Assembly: GCA_017435025.1 (NCBI GenBank) | Contig: JAFSFU010000038.1 | Location: 1 to 32,143, forward strand | DNA from: Lachnospiraceae bacterium | GTDB lineage: Bacteria > Bacillota_A > Clostridia > Lachnospirales > Lachnospiraceae | Direction of reading: 5' to 3' | DNA: 32,143 nt | Shown: positions 1 to 7,459 of the stretch, one piece after another | Numbering within the stretch: the stretch's first letter is position 1 | How the letters are laid out: every line of letters begins with the position of its first letter | Translations under genes and position numbers: made by a program | The notes under the pieces: generated by a model | Seen by the model: the letters and a program-made list of their open reading frames with translations, nothing else | Database searches by the model: none | Told to the model about the DNA's origin: nothing

Positions 1-195
1 ATCCTCATCAAGATAGCATCCGTCGGTATCCACTTCGACTTCAACATAAGAATCATCGTATTCTGCATAAATCTCAGAATCAATCGTCAGAGAAACATCT
101 TCAATCGTCTCCGTGTCCGCCATTGCCGGAAATGCCGCCATCGCAGTCATTGCCATTGCGGTTAAAATTGTATAAAAGCGTTTCATCTTTTTCAT
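1..195 (-). CDS. Secreted protein, N-terminal part only
   Basis: The first 65 codons of a gene running off the left edge. The product starts MKKMKRFYTILTAMAMTAMA and has a basic N-terminus, a hydrophobic core and an AFPAMA-type signal peptidase I site, so it is exported. The visible mature part is very acidic (many D and E) and otherwise featureless; the family cannot be recognised. The start at 195 is chosen over the in-frame ATG at 186 because an AGGAGG lies about 6 nt before it. Confidence 0.8.
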   Translation of the reverse strand, partial: MKKMKRFYTILTAMAMTAMAAFPAMADTETIEDVSLTIDSEIYAEYDDSYVEVEVDTDGCYLDED

Positions 196-270
196 AATCG
201 TCCTCCTTTTGCCTCACCATCTGCTTGTCGCATCCGCAACTTATTATCAGATATTTTGATGTCTATGCAT

Positions 271-279
271 ATTATAGCA
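271..279 (-). promoter_or_regulatory. Extended -10 promoter of the secreted-protein gene
   Basis: On the minus strand the sequence reads TGCTATAAT, a perfect TGn extended -10 box, about 75 nt upstream of the start codon at 195. There is no good -35 box 17 nt further up, which is normal for extended -10 promoters. Confidence 0.5.
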
Positions 280-320
280 CGACCAGCGATTTCATGTTTT
301 AACATTTACTGGCAATTCTG

Positions 321-363
321 GGGCAAAAATGCGGCAGTTTGCATTTTCTGCTCCCTGCCGCAT
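321..363 (-). terminator. Intrinsic terminator of udk
   Basis: The 9-bp inverted arms ATGCGGCAG and CTGCCGCAT (329-337 and 355-363) are followed on the minus strand by TTTTGCC. It lies about 35 nt after the uridine kinase stop codon. Confidence 0.75.
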
Positions 364-397
364 AATGAATTTCATTTTTTATTGTAAATCTTGTGAC

Positions 398-1021
398 CTA
401 CCACTGTGTGTGCAAATGGGTACGGATCTGATTCATGATCATCTCCATCGCCACATGATTGTGACCGCCTTCCGGCACGATCAGGCTCGCATTCTTTTTA
501 CTCGGCTCTACGAATTGCTCATGCATCGGTTTTACCGTGCTGAGATACTGTCCGATGACAGAATCCAGACTTCTTGCACGCTCCATAACATCGCGGCGGA
601 TGCGGCGAATGATACGAAGATCATCATCGGTATCCACAAAGATACGGATATCCATCTGATCACAGAGTTCTTTGTTCTCGAAGATCAGAATTCCTTCCAC
701 AATGATTACTTTACCCGGTGCAATGGTCAGTGTGTTCTTGCTTCGATTATGAATAGTATAATCATAAATCGGGCACTCCACACTATTTCCCTCTTTTAAC
801 AGCTTCAGATGCTGGATCATCAGCTCTGTATCAAAGGCATTCGGATGATCATAGTTCAGGCTGCATCTCTCCTCATATGTCATATCATCATGCGCCTTAT
901 AATAGTTATCATGTGTGATCACCGTAATATCTTCCGGGAAATGCGCCGCGATCTGATTTGTCAGAGTTGTCTTTCCGCTGCCGGAGCCACCGGCAATACC
1001 AATCACTAATACTTTACCCAT
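398..1021 (-). CDS. udk: Uridine kinase
   Basis: Phosphorylates uridine (and cytidine) to UMP/CMP in pyrimidine salvage; cytosolic. The P-loop GIAGGSGSGKTT is near the N-terminus, followed by the family motif THDNYY, the nucleoside-site region YDHPNAFD, PIYDYTIHNR, and VIIVEGILIF. Length (207 aa) is typical. The ATG at 1021 is preferred over an upstream in-frame GTG at 1033 because AGGTGG sits 8 nt before it. It is a single-gene unit with its own promoter-like sequence and terminator. Confidence 0.95.
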   Translation of the reverse strand: MGKVLVIGIAGGSGSGKTTLTNQIAAHFPEDITVITHDNYYKAHDDMTYEERCSLNYDHPNAFDTELMIQHLKLLKEGNSVECPIYDYTIHNRSKNTLTIAPGKVIIVEGILIFENKELCDQMDIRIFVDTDDDLRIIRRIRRDVMERARSLDSVIGQYLSTVKPMHEQFVEPSKKNASLIVPEGGHNHVAMEMIMNQIRTHLHTQW

Positions 1022-1065
1022 ATTTATTTCCACCTTTCGATTTTGTTTTTCCCCCTGTCCCTTCT

Positions 1066-1095
1066 ATTGTAACGGCTCTTCACATTTTATGCCAG
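1066..1095 (-). promoter_or_regulatory. Probable udk promoter
   Basis: On the minus strand CTGGCA and TACAAT are separated by 18 nt, about 45 nt upstream of the udk start. The -10 is good; the -35 is weak. Confidence 0.4.
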
Positions 1096-1168
1096 TATTT
1101 TTCATAACCTCTTAAGGGTTTTTAGGCTTTTTTTATTTCTTCCTCACATTTTGTACACATTTATTCCC

Positions 1169-1390
1169 TATAATACAAGTACGTTATCCGAAAGGATAAC
1201 CTGCCTTTGTTTCAAGTGCTACACTTGAACACACAAAGCTTTTTCATACTCATGCCTGTCAGGGTTCGCCCCCTGGCAGGTCCCCCTTTGAATCTCAAAG
1301 GTTCATCTTACGCACCATATCTATTTTGGTGTTCTTCGGTATTCGTACCGTTCCGTCGTTTCGACAAGCATTCTTTTTATCAAAACTTTA
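1169..1390 (+). ncRNA. Candidate structured noncoding RNA
   Basis: A 450-bp gap without a gene holds a run of perfect or near-perfect hairpins, in order: GTTATCC-gaaa-GGATAAC (1183-1200), TTCAAGTG-cta-CACTTGAA (about 1210-1229), CCTGTCAGGG-ttcgcc-CCCTGGCAGG (about 1255-1280), CCTTTGA-atc-TCAAAGG (about 1284-1300), ACCA/TGGT (about 1316-1330), CGGTA-ttcg-TACCG and GTCG-ttt-CGAC (to about 1370). A TATAAT (1169-1174) ends about 9 nt before the first hairpin, as expected for a transcript starting near 1181, although its -35 is poor. The GAAA and TTCG loops are typical of folded RNA. I could not match it to tmRNA, 6S, RNase P, SRP RNA or a riboswitch I know. The strand is inferred from the TATAAT. 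Confidence 0.45.
1226..1292 (+). repeat. 67-bp direct repeat, copy A
   Basis: Identical over 67 bp to 8877-8943 in the same orientation. It spans the 3' arm of one hairpin, the strong CCTGTCAGGG/CCCTGGCAGG hairpin, and the 5' arm of the next. The central inverted arms with a 6-bp spacer (11-6-11 layout) also resemble a tyrosine-recombinase core site. Confidence 0.9.
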
Positions 1391-1405
1391 ACAACTGGGT
1401 AACAC

Positions 1406-1434
1406 TTGCACACTCCTTTTAAATCCTCTATAAT
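1406..1434 (+). promoter_or_regulatory. Strong promoter of the small ORF
   Basis: TTGCAC and TATAAT are separated by exactly 17 nt, giving a predicted transcription start near 1441, about 40 nt before the small ORF. Confidence 0.65.
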
Positions 1435-1479
1435 AAAAGTAACATTATATGAACTTTTTAGCAGAAAGAGGTGGAAGGA

Positions 1480-1616
1480 ATGGGAGAGTACATGACAGGT
1501 AGAGAAATCGTAATCTTAATCCACGCATTAGAACGCGAAGGTATGTCAGCAGAAAAATCATCAGCATTATAAAATACATCGAAACAGCAGATCCAAAGGA
1601 TCCATCTAACAATTAA
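1480..1616 (+). pseudogene. Tiny ORF with an apparent 1-nt frameshift
   Basis: As written, the frame gives a 30-aa peptide beginning MGEYMTGREIVILIHALERE and ending at a stop at 1570-1572. If one A is restored in the five-A run at about 1553-1557, the frame continues through IISIIKYIETADPKDPSNN to a stop at 1614-1616, giving a coherent 45-aa amphipathic protein. A good promoter, an AGGTGG ribosome site about 6 nt upstream and a terminator after it suggest a real small gene. The loss may be a homopolymer sequencing error, a true mutation or programmed slippage. I do not recognise the family. Confidence 0.5.
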
Positions 1617-1671
1617 CCATCCGTAACTGCAAATCTGAGTGTGCAAGTTTTATCAACTGAAAGCAAATAAA

Positions 1672-1716
1672 AAAAGACGGTACAAGACCAAATTCATCAT
1701 CCTTGCACCGTCTTTT
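1672..1716. terminator. Bidirectional intrinsic terminator
   Basis: The arms AAGACGGTaCAAG and CTTGcACCGTCTT are flanked by an A-run on the left and a T-run on the right. It sits between the small ORF (plus) and the end of the DUF4340 gene (minus) and can serve both. Confidence 0.8.
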
Positions 1717-1742
1717 ATTAATTTTCATTATCGTTCTTCAAA

Positions 1743-3224
1743 TCAATTCAGTACGATCGCGTAGATTTCTTCTACCACATCCATCACCAGACTTCTCTTT
1801 ACCAGCGAAAGCGGTTCTCCATCCATGGTCACCAGACAGTATTCCCCGTCATATCGGTAAAACACGATTTCCTTCTCCGGCTTATCCTTCACACCCAGAC
1901 GCACCTTCAAGCGAAGTTCTTCCTTCTCCGCCGGTTCCTCATCTGTAAAGTCATCCGATTCGCTGACACTCAGTTCCTCCATAACCGCCTTCAATGTCTC
2001 AATTTCCAGCTGCTCACCCTGATACTTGTATACACGATTTTCTGCATTACCGGTTGTTTCAATGGTATACTCGTTATCTTCCAGAATGATCACAAACTGA
2101 TCAATATCCGCAAACTCTGCCGGCAGAACATCCCAATGGCGCAGATCATTGTAAGATGCTGCCATGAGATTTCCATACTGGTATTCTGTAATTTCATATA
2201 CGATCTGAGAATCGCCAATCCGTACATATGCAGGGATATCTTCTCCATCACCAAGTACGGACTCTCCTTTTTCCTCAGCTTTTGCTTCTAATTCCTCAGC
2301 TCTCTCGGCATCCTCCGGGTTTCTGGAAATATGGATCACAAAGGTATCCTCCTTTTCATTCTTGGTTTCCGAATCCTCCCATTTGTGTTGAACCGTCACA
2401 GACAGTTCCGGATCATCCAGACCGTATTCTTCCAGTTCTTCCTCTGTCACATTGTATGTCACATAATCTTCCAGATCCAGATTGGAGATCACCTGCAGAT
2501 AACAGTCCACACGGACTGTGTCTAACGGAGTTCCTGCTTCTGCATCGCTGTCTTCGGCAGCTTCTGCTACAAAGTACATGTCGTCTTCCCGATATGTATT
2601 TTCGCTGTCATCCTCATATTTCACCGTATAATTTTCTGCACCTTCGTATTTCACTTCCAGAACATCATAGAAATACGGGGTTTCGTCATGATCGATCATA
2701 TCGCTGATCGTCACTTCAAACAGCTCAAACGGATCCTCTTTTACCAGATATACATTTCCATCTCCCACGGAAACATAACGTTCTGAATCCATGGCGCTGA
2801 AGTCGCCGAGAAGAATCTCATAATCCTTCTCTTCTGTCTTCATATGGATCGTGCAGACCGGATTATCCAGACCATACTGTCCGAAGTCGTCCACGTCTTC
2901 AATAATAAAGGATACGCCGAATGCTTCAAAGATTTCCTGCAGTTCCGCCAACTTCTCCTGACTGACAGGAAATGCCTCATCTTCATCATAGAGCCATTTT
3001 GCACCAGATTCTGCATCTTCGTCATTTCCCCGGTGAAATGCGAGATATTCCGTACCATATTCCCAGGAAAGTGCTGTTACCGTCTCAGGATCCAGTTCCA
3101 GGATGACTTCATCGCTGTTTTTGATCTGCTCTTTCCGTTCTTCATAGGCTGTCACCGCGCAGGTTGCCGCACATGCAGCAGCCAGTACGCCGGACAGAAC
3201 CACCAATTTCTTAGACCGCTTCAT
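1743..3224 (-). CDS. DUF4340 domain protein of a Gld-type ABC operon
   Basis: A 493-aa protein with one N-terminal membrane anchor (residues 8-26) and a long acidic extracytoplasmic part. Two similar segments (YGLDNPVCTIHMKT and YGLDDPELSVTVQH) show the repeated DUF4340 fold. It is the last gene of a four-gene operon and its start overlaps the end of the GldG-like gene by 14 bp, implying translational coupling. DUF4340 proteins are habitual partners of GldFG-like transporters; the substrate is unknown. Confidence 0.8.
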   Translation of the reverse strand: MKRSKKLVVLSGVLAAACAATCAVTAYEERKEQIKNSDEVILELDPETVTALSWEYGTEYLAFHRGNDEDAESGAKWLYDEDEAFPVSQEKLAELQEIFEAFGVSFIIEDVDDFGQYGLDNPVCTIHMKTEEKDYEILLGDFSAMDSERYVSVGDGNVYLVKEDPFELFEVTISDMIDHDETPYFYDVLEVKYEGAENYTVKYEDDSENTYREDDMYFVAEAAEDSDAEAGTPLDTVRVDCYLQVISNLDLEDYVTYNVTEEELEEYGLDDPELSVTVQHKWEDSETKNEKEDTFVIHISRNPEDAERAEELEAKAEEKGESVLGDGEDIPAYVRIGDSQIVYEITEYQYGNLMAASYNDLRHWDVLPAEFADIDQFVIILEDNEYTIETTGNAENRVYKYQGEQLEIETLKAVMEELSVSESDDFTDEEPAEKEELRLKVRLGVKDKPEKEIVFYRYDGEYCLVTMDGEPLSLVKRSLVMDVVEEIYAIVLN

Positions 3225-4629
3225 TTCTCATCCTCCGTTTCAGAACCATGATCACGCCCACAGCCAGGTATGCCAGCGGGATAACAACGATCATAACCAG
3301 TTTCATCGTCGCTGCTGTCGACTCACTGATGGTCAGATAATTATAATTCAAAGATTTGCTTCGGATCGCCACCGCCTCATTTTCACCAATCATGGATGAC
3401 AGCGCATTCATGGTAAATTCCAGGTTCGCACCAGAAGAATACGCATTATACATATCATCAATAAAATTGGAAGAAGATACCCAGACAATCTCACCGCTAT
3501 CTTCGTTTTCCGGCTCACATGCAATGGATACTGCGACTGCAAATGGTCCGTCGATATCTCCCTCTTCCTTTTCAAATGTTTCAATAGCATAACCGGCTTC
3601 TTTCTGAAATGCGTCTTCGGATGTGGTCAAAAGCTCCGTCACAGCTGCTTCACCGGAATCTCCCACGGTCATTCCCTGTGCTGCAGGAACAATGGTATAA
3701 TAGTTGCCCTCCACAAGAGGAGATGTAATATCGTTCTCCTGAATATCCGGAAGCAAGATTAGCGGTGTCTGGAACGCATAATACTCACGGTTTCCTTCTA
3801 CCACAATACCTTCAGCACTTTCCACGCCATAGTCCGCTAGCAGGCTGTAGAGATTTTCCAACATTCCGTCTTCGGTCGGACCAGCCATAACCATCAGCTT
3901 GCCTCCGTCCTTCACATAGTCTTCCAGCATCTTCTTTTCTTTGGTGGAAATGTCGCTGGATGGTGCATAAATGAACACACAGTCTGCTTCTTCCGGAATC
4001 TCATCCACATTCAAGAGAGACATGGTGCTGATCTCTACATTTTCTTTCGCCAACTGTTCACGTAATGTCTCCGGAATTTCTTCTTCACCATGACCTTCCA
4101 GAAGATAAAGCTGCGGCTGGTCTTCGTTGGTCACATAGTCAATTGCCGAGGTGATTGCACCTTCGCCGTCGAAGGAAACCTGCGGCTGGTAAGAATTCAT
4201 ATCGGTTTCCGCTAAGTAAATATCGTTATAGCTGATATAGCGGCTGCGGTCTCCGCTCTCTACGATCAGACTGTTATTCGGCACCGTTTCTTCGGTATAC
4301 TTTGCAGTAAATGTCGGAAATACATCCGGATTCTTTTTCACCACTTCAATATGTTTGGATAAACTCTCATATTTGCCAAGAAGATTTTCAATGACGGAAT
4401 CTTCTTTATCGGACTGTACGACCCAGTAAATGGTCACATCCTCCTCCAGATCATTAACTACAACCTTTGTATTGCTCGTAATGGAATACAGCTTGGTCGC
4501 ACTGATATCATATCTGGTAAGCGCCGTCGGAAGGGCAGATACCAGCATATTCACAGCTACCAGAATCGCCAGAACGATCGCTGTCAAAGCAAGAGAATAG
4601 GAGCCGCCTTGAAATGCAAGTTTTTTCAT
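3211..4629 (-). CDS. GldG-like auxiliary protein of an ABC transporter
   Basis: A 472-aa protein with an N-terminal membrane helix (about 10-35), an extracytoplasmic GldG/ABC_transp_aux region containing LYLLEGHGEEEIPETLREQL, DCVFIYAPSSDISTKEKKML and KLMVMAGPTEDG, and a C-terminal membrane helix (about 440-462) ending in KRRMRNEAV. The family takes its name from Flavobacterium gliding, but Clostridia do not glide, so an envelope export role is an inference. Its ATG overlaps the permease stop by 1 bp. Confidence 0.85.
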   Translation of the reverse strand: MKKLAFQGGSYSLALTAIVLAILVAVNMLVSALPTALTRYDISATKLYSITSNTKVVVNDLEEDVTIYWVVQSDKEDSVIENLLGKYESLSKHIEVVKKNPDVFPTFTAKYTEETVPNNSLIVESGDRSRYISYNDIYLAETDMNSYQPQVSFDGEGAITSAIDYVTNEDQPQLYLLEGHGEEEIPETLREQLAKENVEISTMSLLNVDEIPEEADCVFIYAPSSDISTKEKKMLEDYVKDGGKLMVMAGPTEDGMLENLYSLLADYGVESAEGIVVEGNREYYAFQTPLILLPDIQENDITSPLVEGNYYTIVPAAQGMTVGDSGEAAVTELLTTSEDAFQKEAGYAIETFEKEEGDIDGPFAVAVSIACEPENEDSGEIVWVSSSNFIDDMYNAYSSGANLEFTMNALSSMIGENEAVAIRSKSLNYNYLTISESTAATMKLVMIVVIPLAYLAVGVIMVLKRRMRNEAV

Positions 4630-5492
4630 TAATTATACCTCCTTTTCTCCAGAGACTGGACCGTTAAAAACAGGAAGAAAACGATCACAGACAGGAAATA
4701 TGTAACCGCCGACAGATCAAACACACCGGATACAAAAGTGTTAAACCGTTCAAATACGGATAATCTTGTCATCAGGTCCGGCACAAGGCCTTCAAACACC
4801 GTACTGTCCACATAATAAAATATGCAGATCAAAAAGATCATGATCAGGCTGACTGCCATAGCAAGATTTTCACTTCTCGTCAGGTTGCGGACCACCGCTC
4901 CCAGAACCAGCGCAAAGATACAAAGAACCATAGCCGAACCTACAGCGGTAGAAGAAACATATTCTGCCAAAGAAACGCTGTAATAATTGAGCAGGATTGC
5001 CATAACGCCAATACCGGCTGCAAATCCCTGGTTTTCGGTAAGCGAAGAGATAAACATGCCCAGTGCCATCAATGCTGCACCCATCATAAAAAAGGCAAGG
5101 ATTGAGCCATAAGAAGTCAGCAAATACACTTCACCATACTGAGAAAACATATACGGATAAATGCAAATGATCACCAGAGGAATCAGATATACAGCCAGCA
5201 GTGCCAGGAACTTTCCGACAACCACCTCAACGGTTGAAACAGGCAAAGAATACAGCAGCTGATCTGTCTTCTGTTTCCGTTCCTCTGCAATGATACGCAT
5301 GGTAAGGATTGGAACAATGATCGCCAGAACCAGACTGACAAACTCCAAAACATACTCAAAATTGGACACTGCCGACTGGATATTGTACATCATCGCACCG
5401 ATGCCTACGAATACCAGCAGGAATGCGCCAAATACATATGCCGTCAGGGAATGAAAATAACCGGATAATTCATGTTTTAAAATTGCGATCAT
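4629..5492 (-). CDS. ABC-2 type permease, GldF-like
   Basis: A 287-aa integral membrane protein with about six hydrophobic helices, starting MIAILKHELSGYFHSLTAYV; the motif MRIIAEERKQKTDQLLYSLP is the usual ABC-2 coupling segment. Its start overlaps the ATPase stop by 4 bp. It forms the membrane channel of the exporter with the ATPase at 5489-6481. Confidence 0.9.
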   Translation of the reverse strand: MIAILKHELSGYFHSLTAYVFGAFLLVFVGIGAMMYNIQSAVSNFEYVLEFVSLVLAIIVPILTMRIIAEERKQKTDQLLYSLPVSTVEVVVGKFLALLAVYLIPLVIICIYPYMFSQYGEVYLLTSYGSILAFFMMGAALMALGMFISSLTENQGFAAGIGVMAILLNYYSVSLAEYVSSTAVGSAMVLCIFALVLGAVVRNLTRSENLAMAVSLIMIFLICIFYYVDSTVFEGLVPDLMTRLSVFERFNTFVSGVFDLSAVTYFLSVIVFFLFLTVQSLEKRRYN

Positions 5493-6481
5493 ACGCTCTC
5501 TCCCTCACTTTCTGTCACAGATTCTGCTGCTTCTGCCGGAATGCCGGCATTCTCTGTCAGTTCAATAAAGATCTCTTCCAGTGTGGCTTTCTTTGCAGTC
5601 AGTTCCAAAATTGCCTGCTTGCGCTCTGCAAAAGCAAAGAACAATTTGCGGCATACGTTTCTGGTATTGCCGTCTTCCAGTTCCAGAATCACCTTTCGAA
5701 GGCCGTTTTCATCCAGAGAGCTCTCCCATGAGCGAATTTCCGGCATCTCCTTCAGCACTTCTCTCACCACCGAAAGCTCTGCCTCTGTTACAAGACAAAT
5801 CTCACCGGAATCCTTCATCAGACTTTCCATATTTTCCGTATCATCAAAGGCCACAAGTTTTCCTTTGTTGATGATCAGGATCTTGTCACAGATCGCCTGT
5901 ACTTCTGATAAGATATGGGAACTAAAAATAACCGTATGTGACTGTCCCAGACTGCGGATCAGATCACGGATCTCGATGATCTGAATTGGATCCAGACCAA
6001 CGGTCGGTTCATCCAGAATGATCACCTTTGGATTACCCAGAAGCGCCTGAGCGATTCCCACACGCTGCTTGTAACCTTTTGACAGCTTGGAGATCAATCG
6101 GTTCTGAACATTTTCCAGCTTCGTCCGGCTAATCACCTCATCGATCTGCGTTTTCAATTCTTTCCCGCACAGTCCTTTGGCTTCTCCCACAAATTTCAAA
6201 TACTCTCTCGGTGTTTCATTCAGATAAAGAGGCGGCTGTTCCGGTAAATAGCCGATCTGTTTTTTAGCCTCATCCGGCTCTTCAAAAATATCATGACCGT
6301 CAATCCGTACACGGCCTTCAGTAGCAGAAAGACATCCTGTCATGATATTCATCGTTGTGGATTTTCCTGCTCCGTTGGGACCTAGGAAACCATATACATG
6401 TCCTTCTTCAATTTCAAAAGACAGATCATTGACCGCCATGAAATCACCGTAACATTTTGTCAAATGTTCAACTGATATCAT
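5489..6481 (-). CDS. ABC transporter ATPase, GldA-like
   Basis: A 330-aa ATPase with Walker A GPNGAGKST (34-42), Q-loop in GYLPEQPPLYLNETPREYL, signature LSKGYKQRVGIAQ, Walker B VIILDEPTVGLDP and the switch His in FSSHILSEV. A C-terminal extension of about 90 residues is common in this subfamily. First gene of the operon; AGGAGG precedes the ATG. Its promoter region, shared with the divergent regulator at 6643, carries 11-bp phased repeats. Confidence 0.93.
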   Translation of the reverse strand: MISVEHLTKCYGDFMAVNDLSFEIEEGHVYGFLGPNGAGKSTTMNIMTGCLSATEGRVRIDGHDIFEEPDEAKKQIGYLPEQPPLYLNETPREYLKFVGEAKGLCGKELKTQIDEVISRTKLENVQNRLISKLSKGYKQRVGIAQALLGNPKVIILDEPTVGLDPIQIIEIRDLIRSLGQSHTVIFSSHILSEVQAICDKILIINKGKLVAFDDTENMESLMKDSGEICLVTEAELSVVREVLKEMPEIRSWESSLDENGLRKVILELEDGNTRNVCRKLFFAFAERKQAILELTAKKATLEEIFIELTENAGIPAEAAESVTESEGESV

Positions 6482-6516
6482 CTTAAACCTCCTATCAATT
6501 CTTGTTTTTCCCGAAC

Positions 6517-6549
6517 ATTTTATGCCTAAATGCTGAAACCATACTGAAA
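6517..6549 (-). promoter_or_regulatory. ABC operon promoter with two 11-bp phased TTCAG repeats
   Basis: On the minus strand TTCAGT and TTCAGC start 11 bp apart (within 6532-6549), and TAAAAT (6517-6522) starts 15 nt after the start of the second repeat. The same repeat-to-minus-10 geometry is found at the promoters of the regulator and the recombinase. Consistent with a PhoB/OmpR-type activator replacing a -35 box. Confidence 0.55.
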
Positions 6550-6559
6550 AAAGCCGCAG

Positions 6560-6613
6560 TTCACAGTGGTTTCACAAAAGTTTCACAGAAACATCACAAA
6601 ACAAACTTATACT
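6560..6613 (+). promoter_or_regulatory. Regulator promoter with four TTCACA repeats every 11 bp
   Basis: TTCACA at 6560, 6571 and 6582, and ATCACA at 6593, are spaced exactly 11 bp. TATACT (6608-6613) starts 15 nt after the start of the last repeat. The layout matches PhoB/PhoP-type boxes, where hexamer or heptamer direct repeats on one face of the helix stand in for the -35. Autoregulation by the downstream regulator is the simplest reading. Confidence 0.65.
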
Positions 6614-6642
6614 TTCACCATATAATTAGGAGGTTTTTGGGA

Positions 6643-7323
6643 ATGCGTATTTTAATCATCGAAAAGGAAATCCGACTGGTTGACTCGCTGAAAGTCGTTT
6701 TAAAACAGCAGGGATGGGAAATAGATGTGGTATATGACGGGGCGACCGGACTGGAATATGCTGAATCGGAGTTCTATGATCTTCTGGTCCTGGACGAACA
6801 GCTTCCAAACCTGGACGGGTGGCGCCTGGTAAAACATATTCGGAACGATCACTTTGATATACCCATTCTCATGCTGACGAAAACAACAGACCTGGAAGAA
6901 CGGATCAAAGGTTTAAATTCCGGTGTCGACTACTGCATTGCAAAACCCTTTGACCCCAGAGAACTCCTCGCCTGCATCCGCGCACTTTTACGGCGTCAAA
7001 ACAATCAATCCGATACACTTATCTTCGGAAATACAGCTCTGGAACTGGAGTCGGCCACTCTGGTCTGCGGTACGAATACTATCCGCCTTTCTGCAAAGGA
7101 ATTTGAAATCATGCGGCTTCTTTTTAAACAGCCAAACCGGAATCTCTCAAAAGAAACCATACTGGCACACGTTTGGGGATACGATTCCAATGCGGTCGAA
7201 AATCATGTGGAAGTGTATATTGGATTTTTGAGAAAAAAACTGGCCCACATCGGATCGAACGTGAAAATTGTGGCCGTCCGGCGGCTAGGCTATCATTTGG
7301 AGTCAGAAAAGGGGATAGAATAG
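6643..7323 (+). CDS. Orphan OmpR/PhoB-family response regulator
   Basis: A 226-aa regulator with a receiver domain (1-115) and a winged-helix DNA-binding domain (about 125-220). The phosphoacceptor D51 (LVLDEQLP), T79 (MLTK) and K101 (AKPF) are present, but the N-terminal acidic pocket reads IIEKE, so the usual Asp after Glu is Lys8. The effector part has the family signature LSAKEFEIMRLL and VEVYIGFLRKKL. The ATG at 6643 follows AGGAGG about 9 nt upstream; earlier in-frame codons are noncoding. No histidine kinase is nearby. Phased repeats in its own promoter and in the two neighbouring promoters suggest it controls itself, the ABC operon and the recombinase. Confidence 0.92.
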   Translation: MRILIIEKEIRLVDSLKVVLKQQGWEIDVVYDGATGLEYAESEFYDLLVLDEQLPNLDGWRLVKHIRNDHFDIPILMLTKTTDLEERIKGLNSGVDYCIAKPFDPRELLACIRALLRRQNNQSDTLIFGNTALELESATLVCGTNTIRLSAKEFEIMRLLFKQPNRNLSKETILAHVWGYDSNAVENHVEVYIGFLRKKLAHIGSNVKIVAVRRLGYHLESEKGIE

Positions 7324-7350
7324 CAACCAGAAAAGACCCGAAACAAATAT

Positions 7351-7426
7351 TTCGCAAAAGCTTTCATACATTTTCAAGAAATTTTCACATATTTTTCAGC
7401 TTCCTTTCATCCATATCGTGTAGGGT
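7351..7426 (+). promoter_or_regulatory. Recombinase promoter with phased TTCA repeats
   Basis: Hexamers TTCGCA (7351), TTCATA (7363), TTCAAG (7373), TTCACA (7384), TTCAGC (7395) and TTCATC (7406) recur every 10-12 bp, the last three at exactly 11. A possible -10, TAGGGT (7421-7426), starts 15 nt after the start of the last repeat, the same geometry as at the regulator promoter. Confidence 0.6.
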
Positions 7427-7459
7427 AAATACAAATATGATTGAAAAGGACTGATGTTT

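Noticed and set aside
1254..1285. tRNA-like T-arm (GGGTTCGCCCC)
   Set aside because: No anticodon or D arm, no 7-bp acceptor stem and no CCA; the arms extend to 10 bp, unlike a T stem.
6621..6626. Perfect TATAAT just upstream of the regulator gene
   Set aside because: It lies 1 nt before the AGGAGG, so transcription would start at or after the ribosome site; TATACT at 6608 fits the repeat geometry better.
7438..7454. Five-codon leader ORF (MIEKD) ending at the recombinase start
   Set aside because: Too short and without a ribosome site to support; overlap with ATG may be chance.
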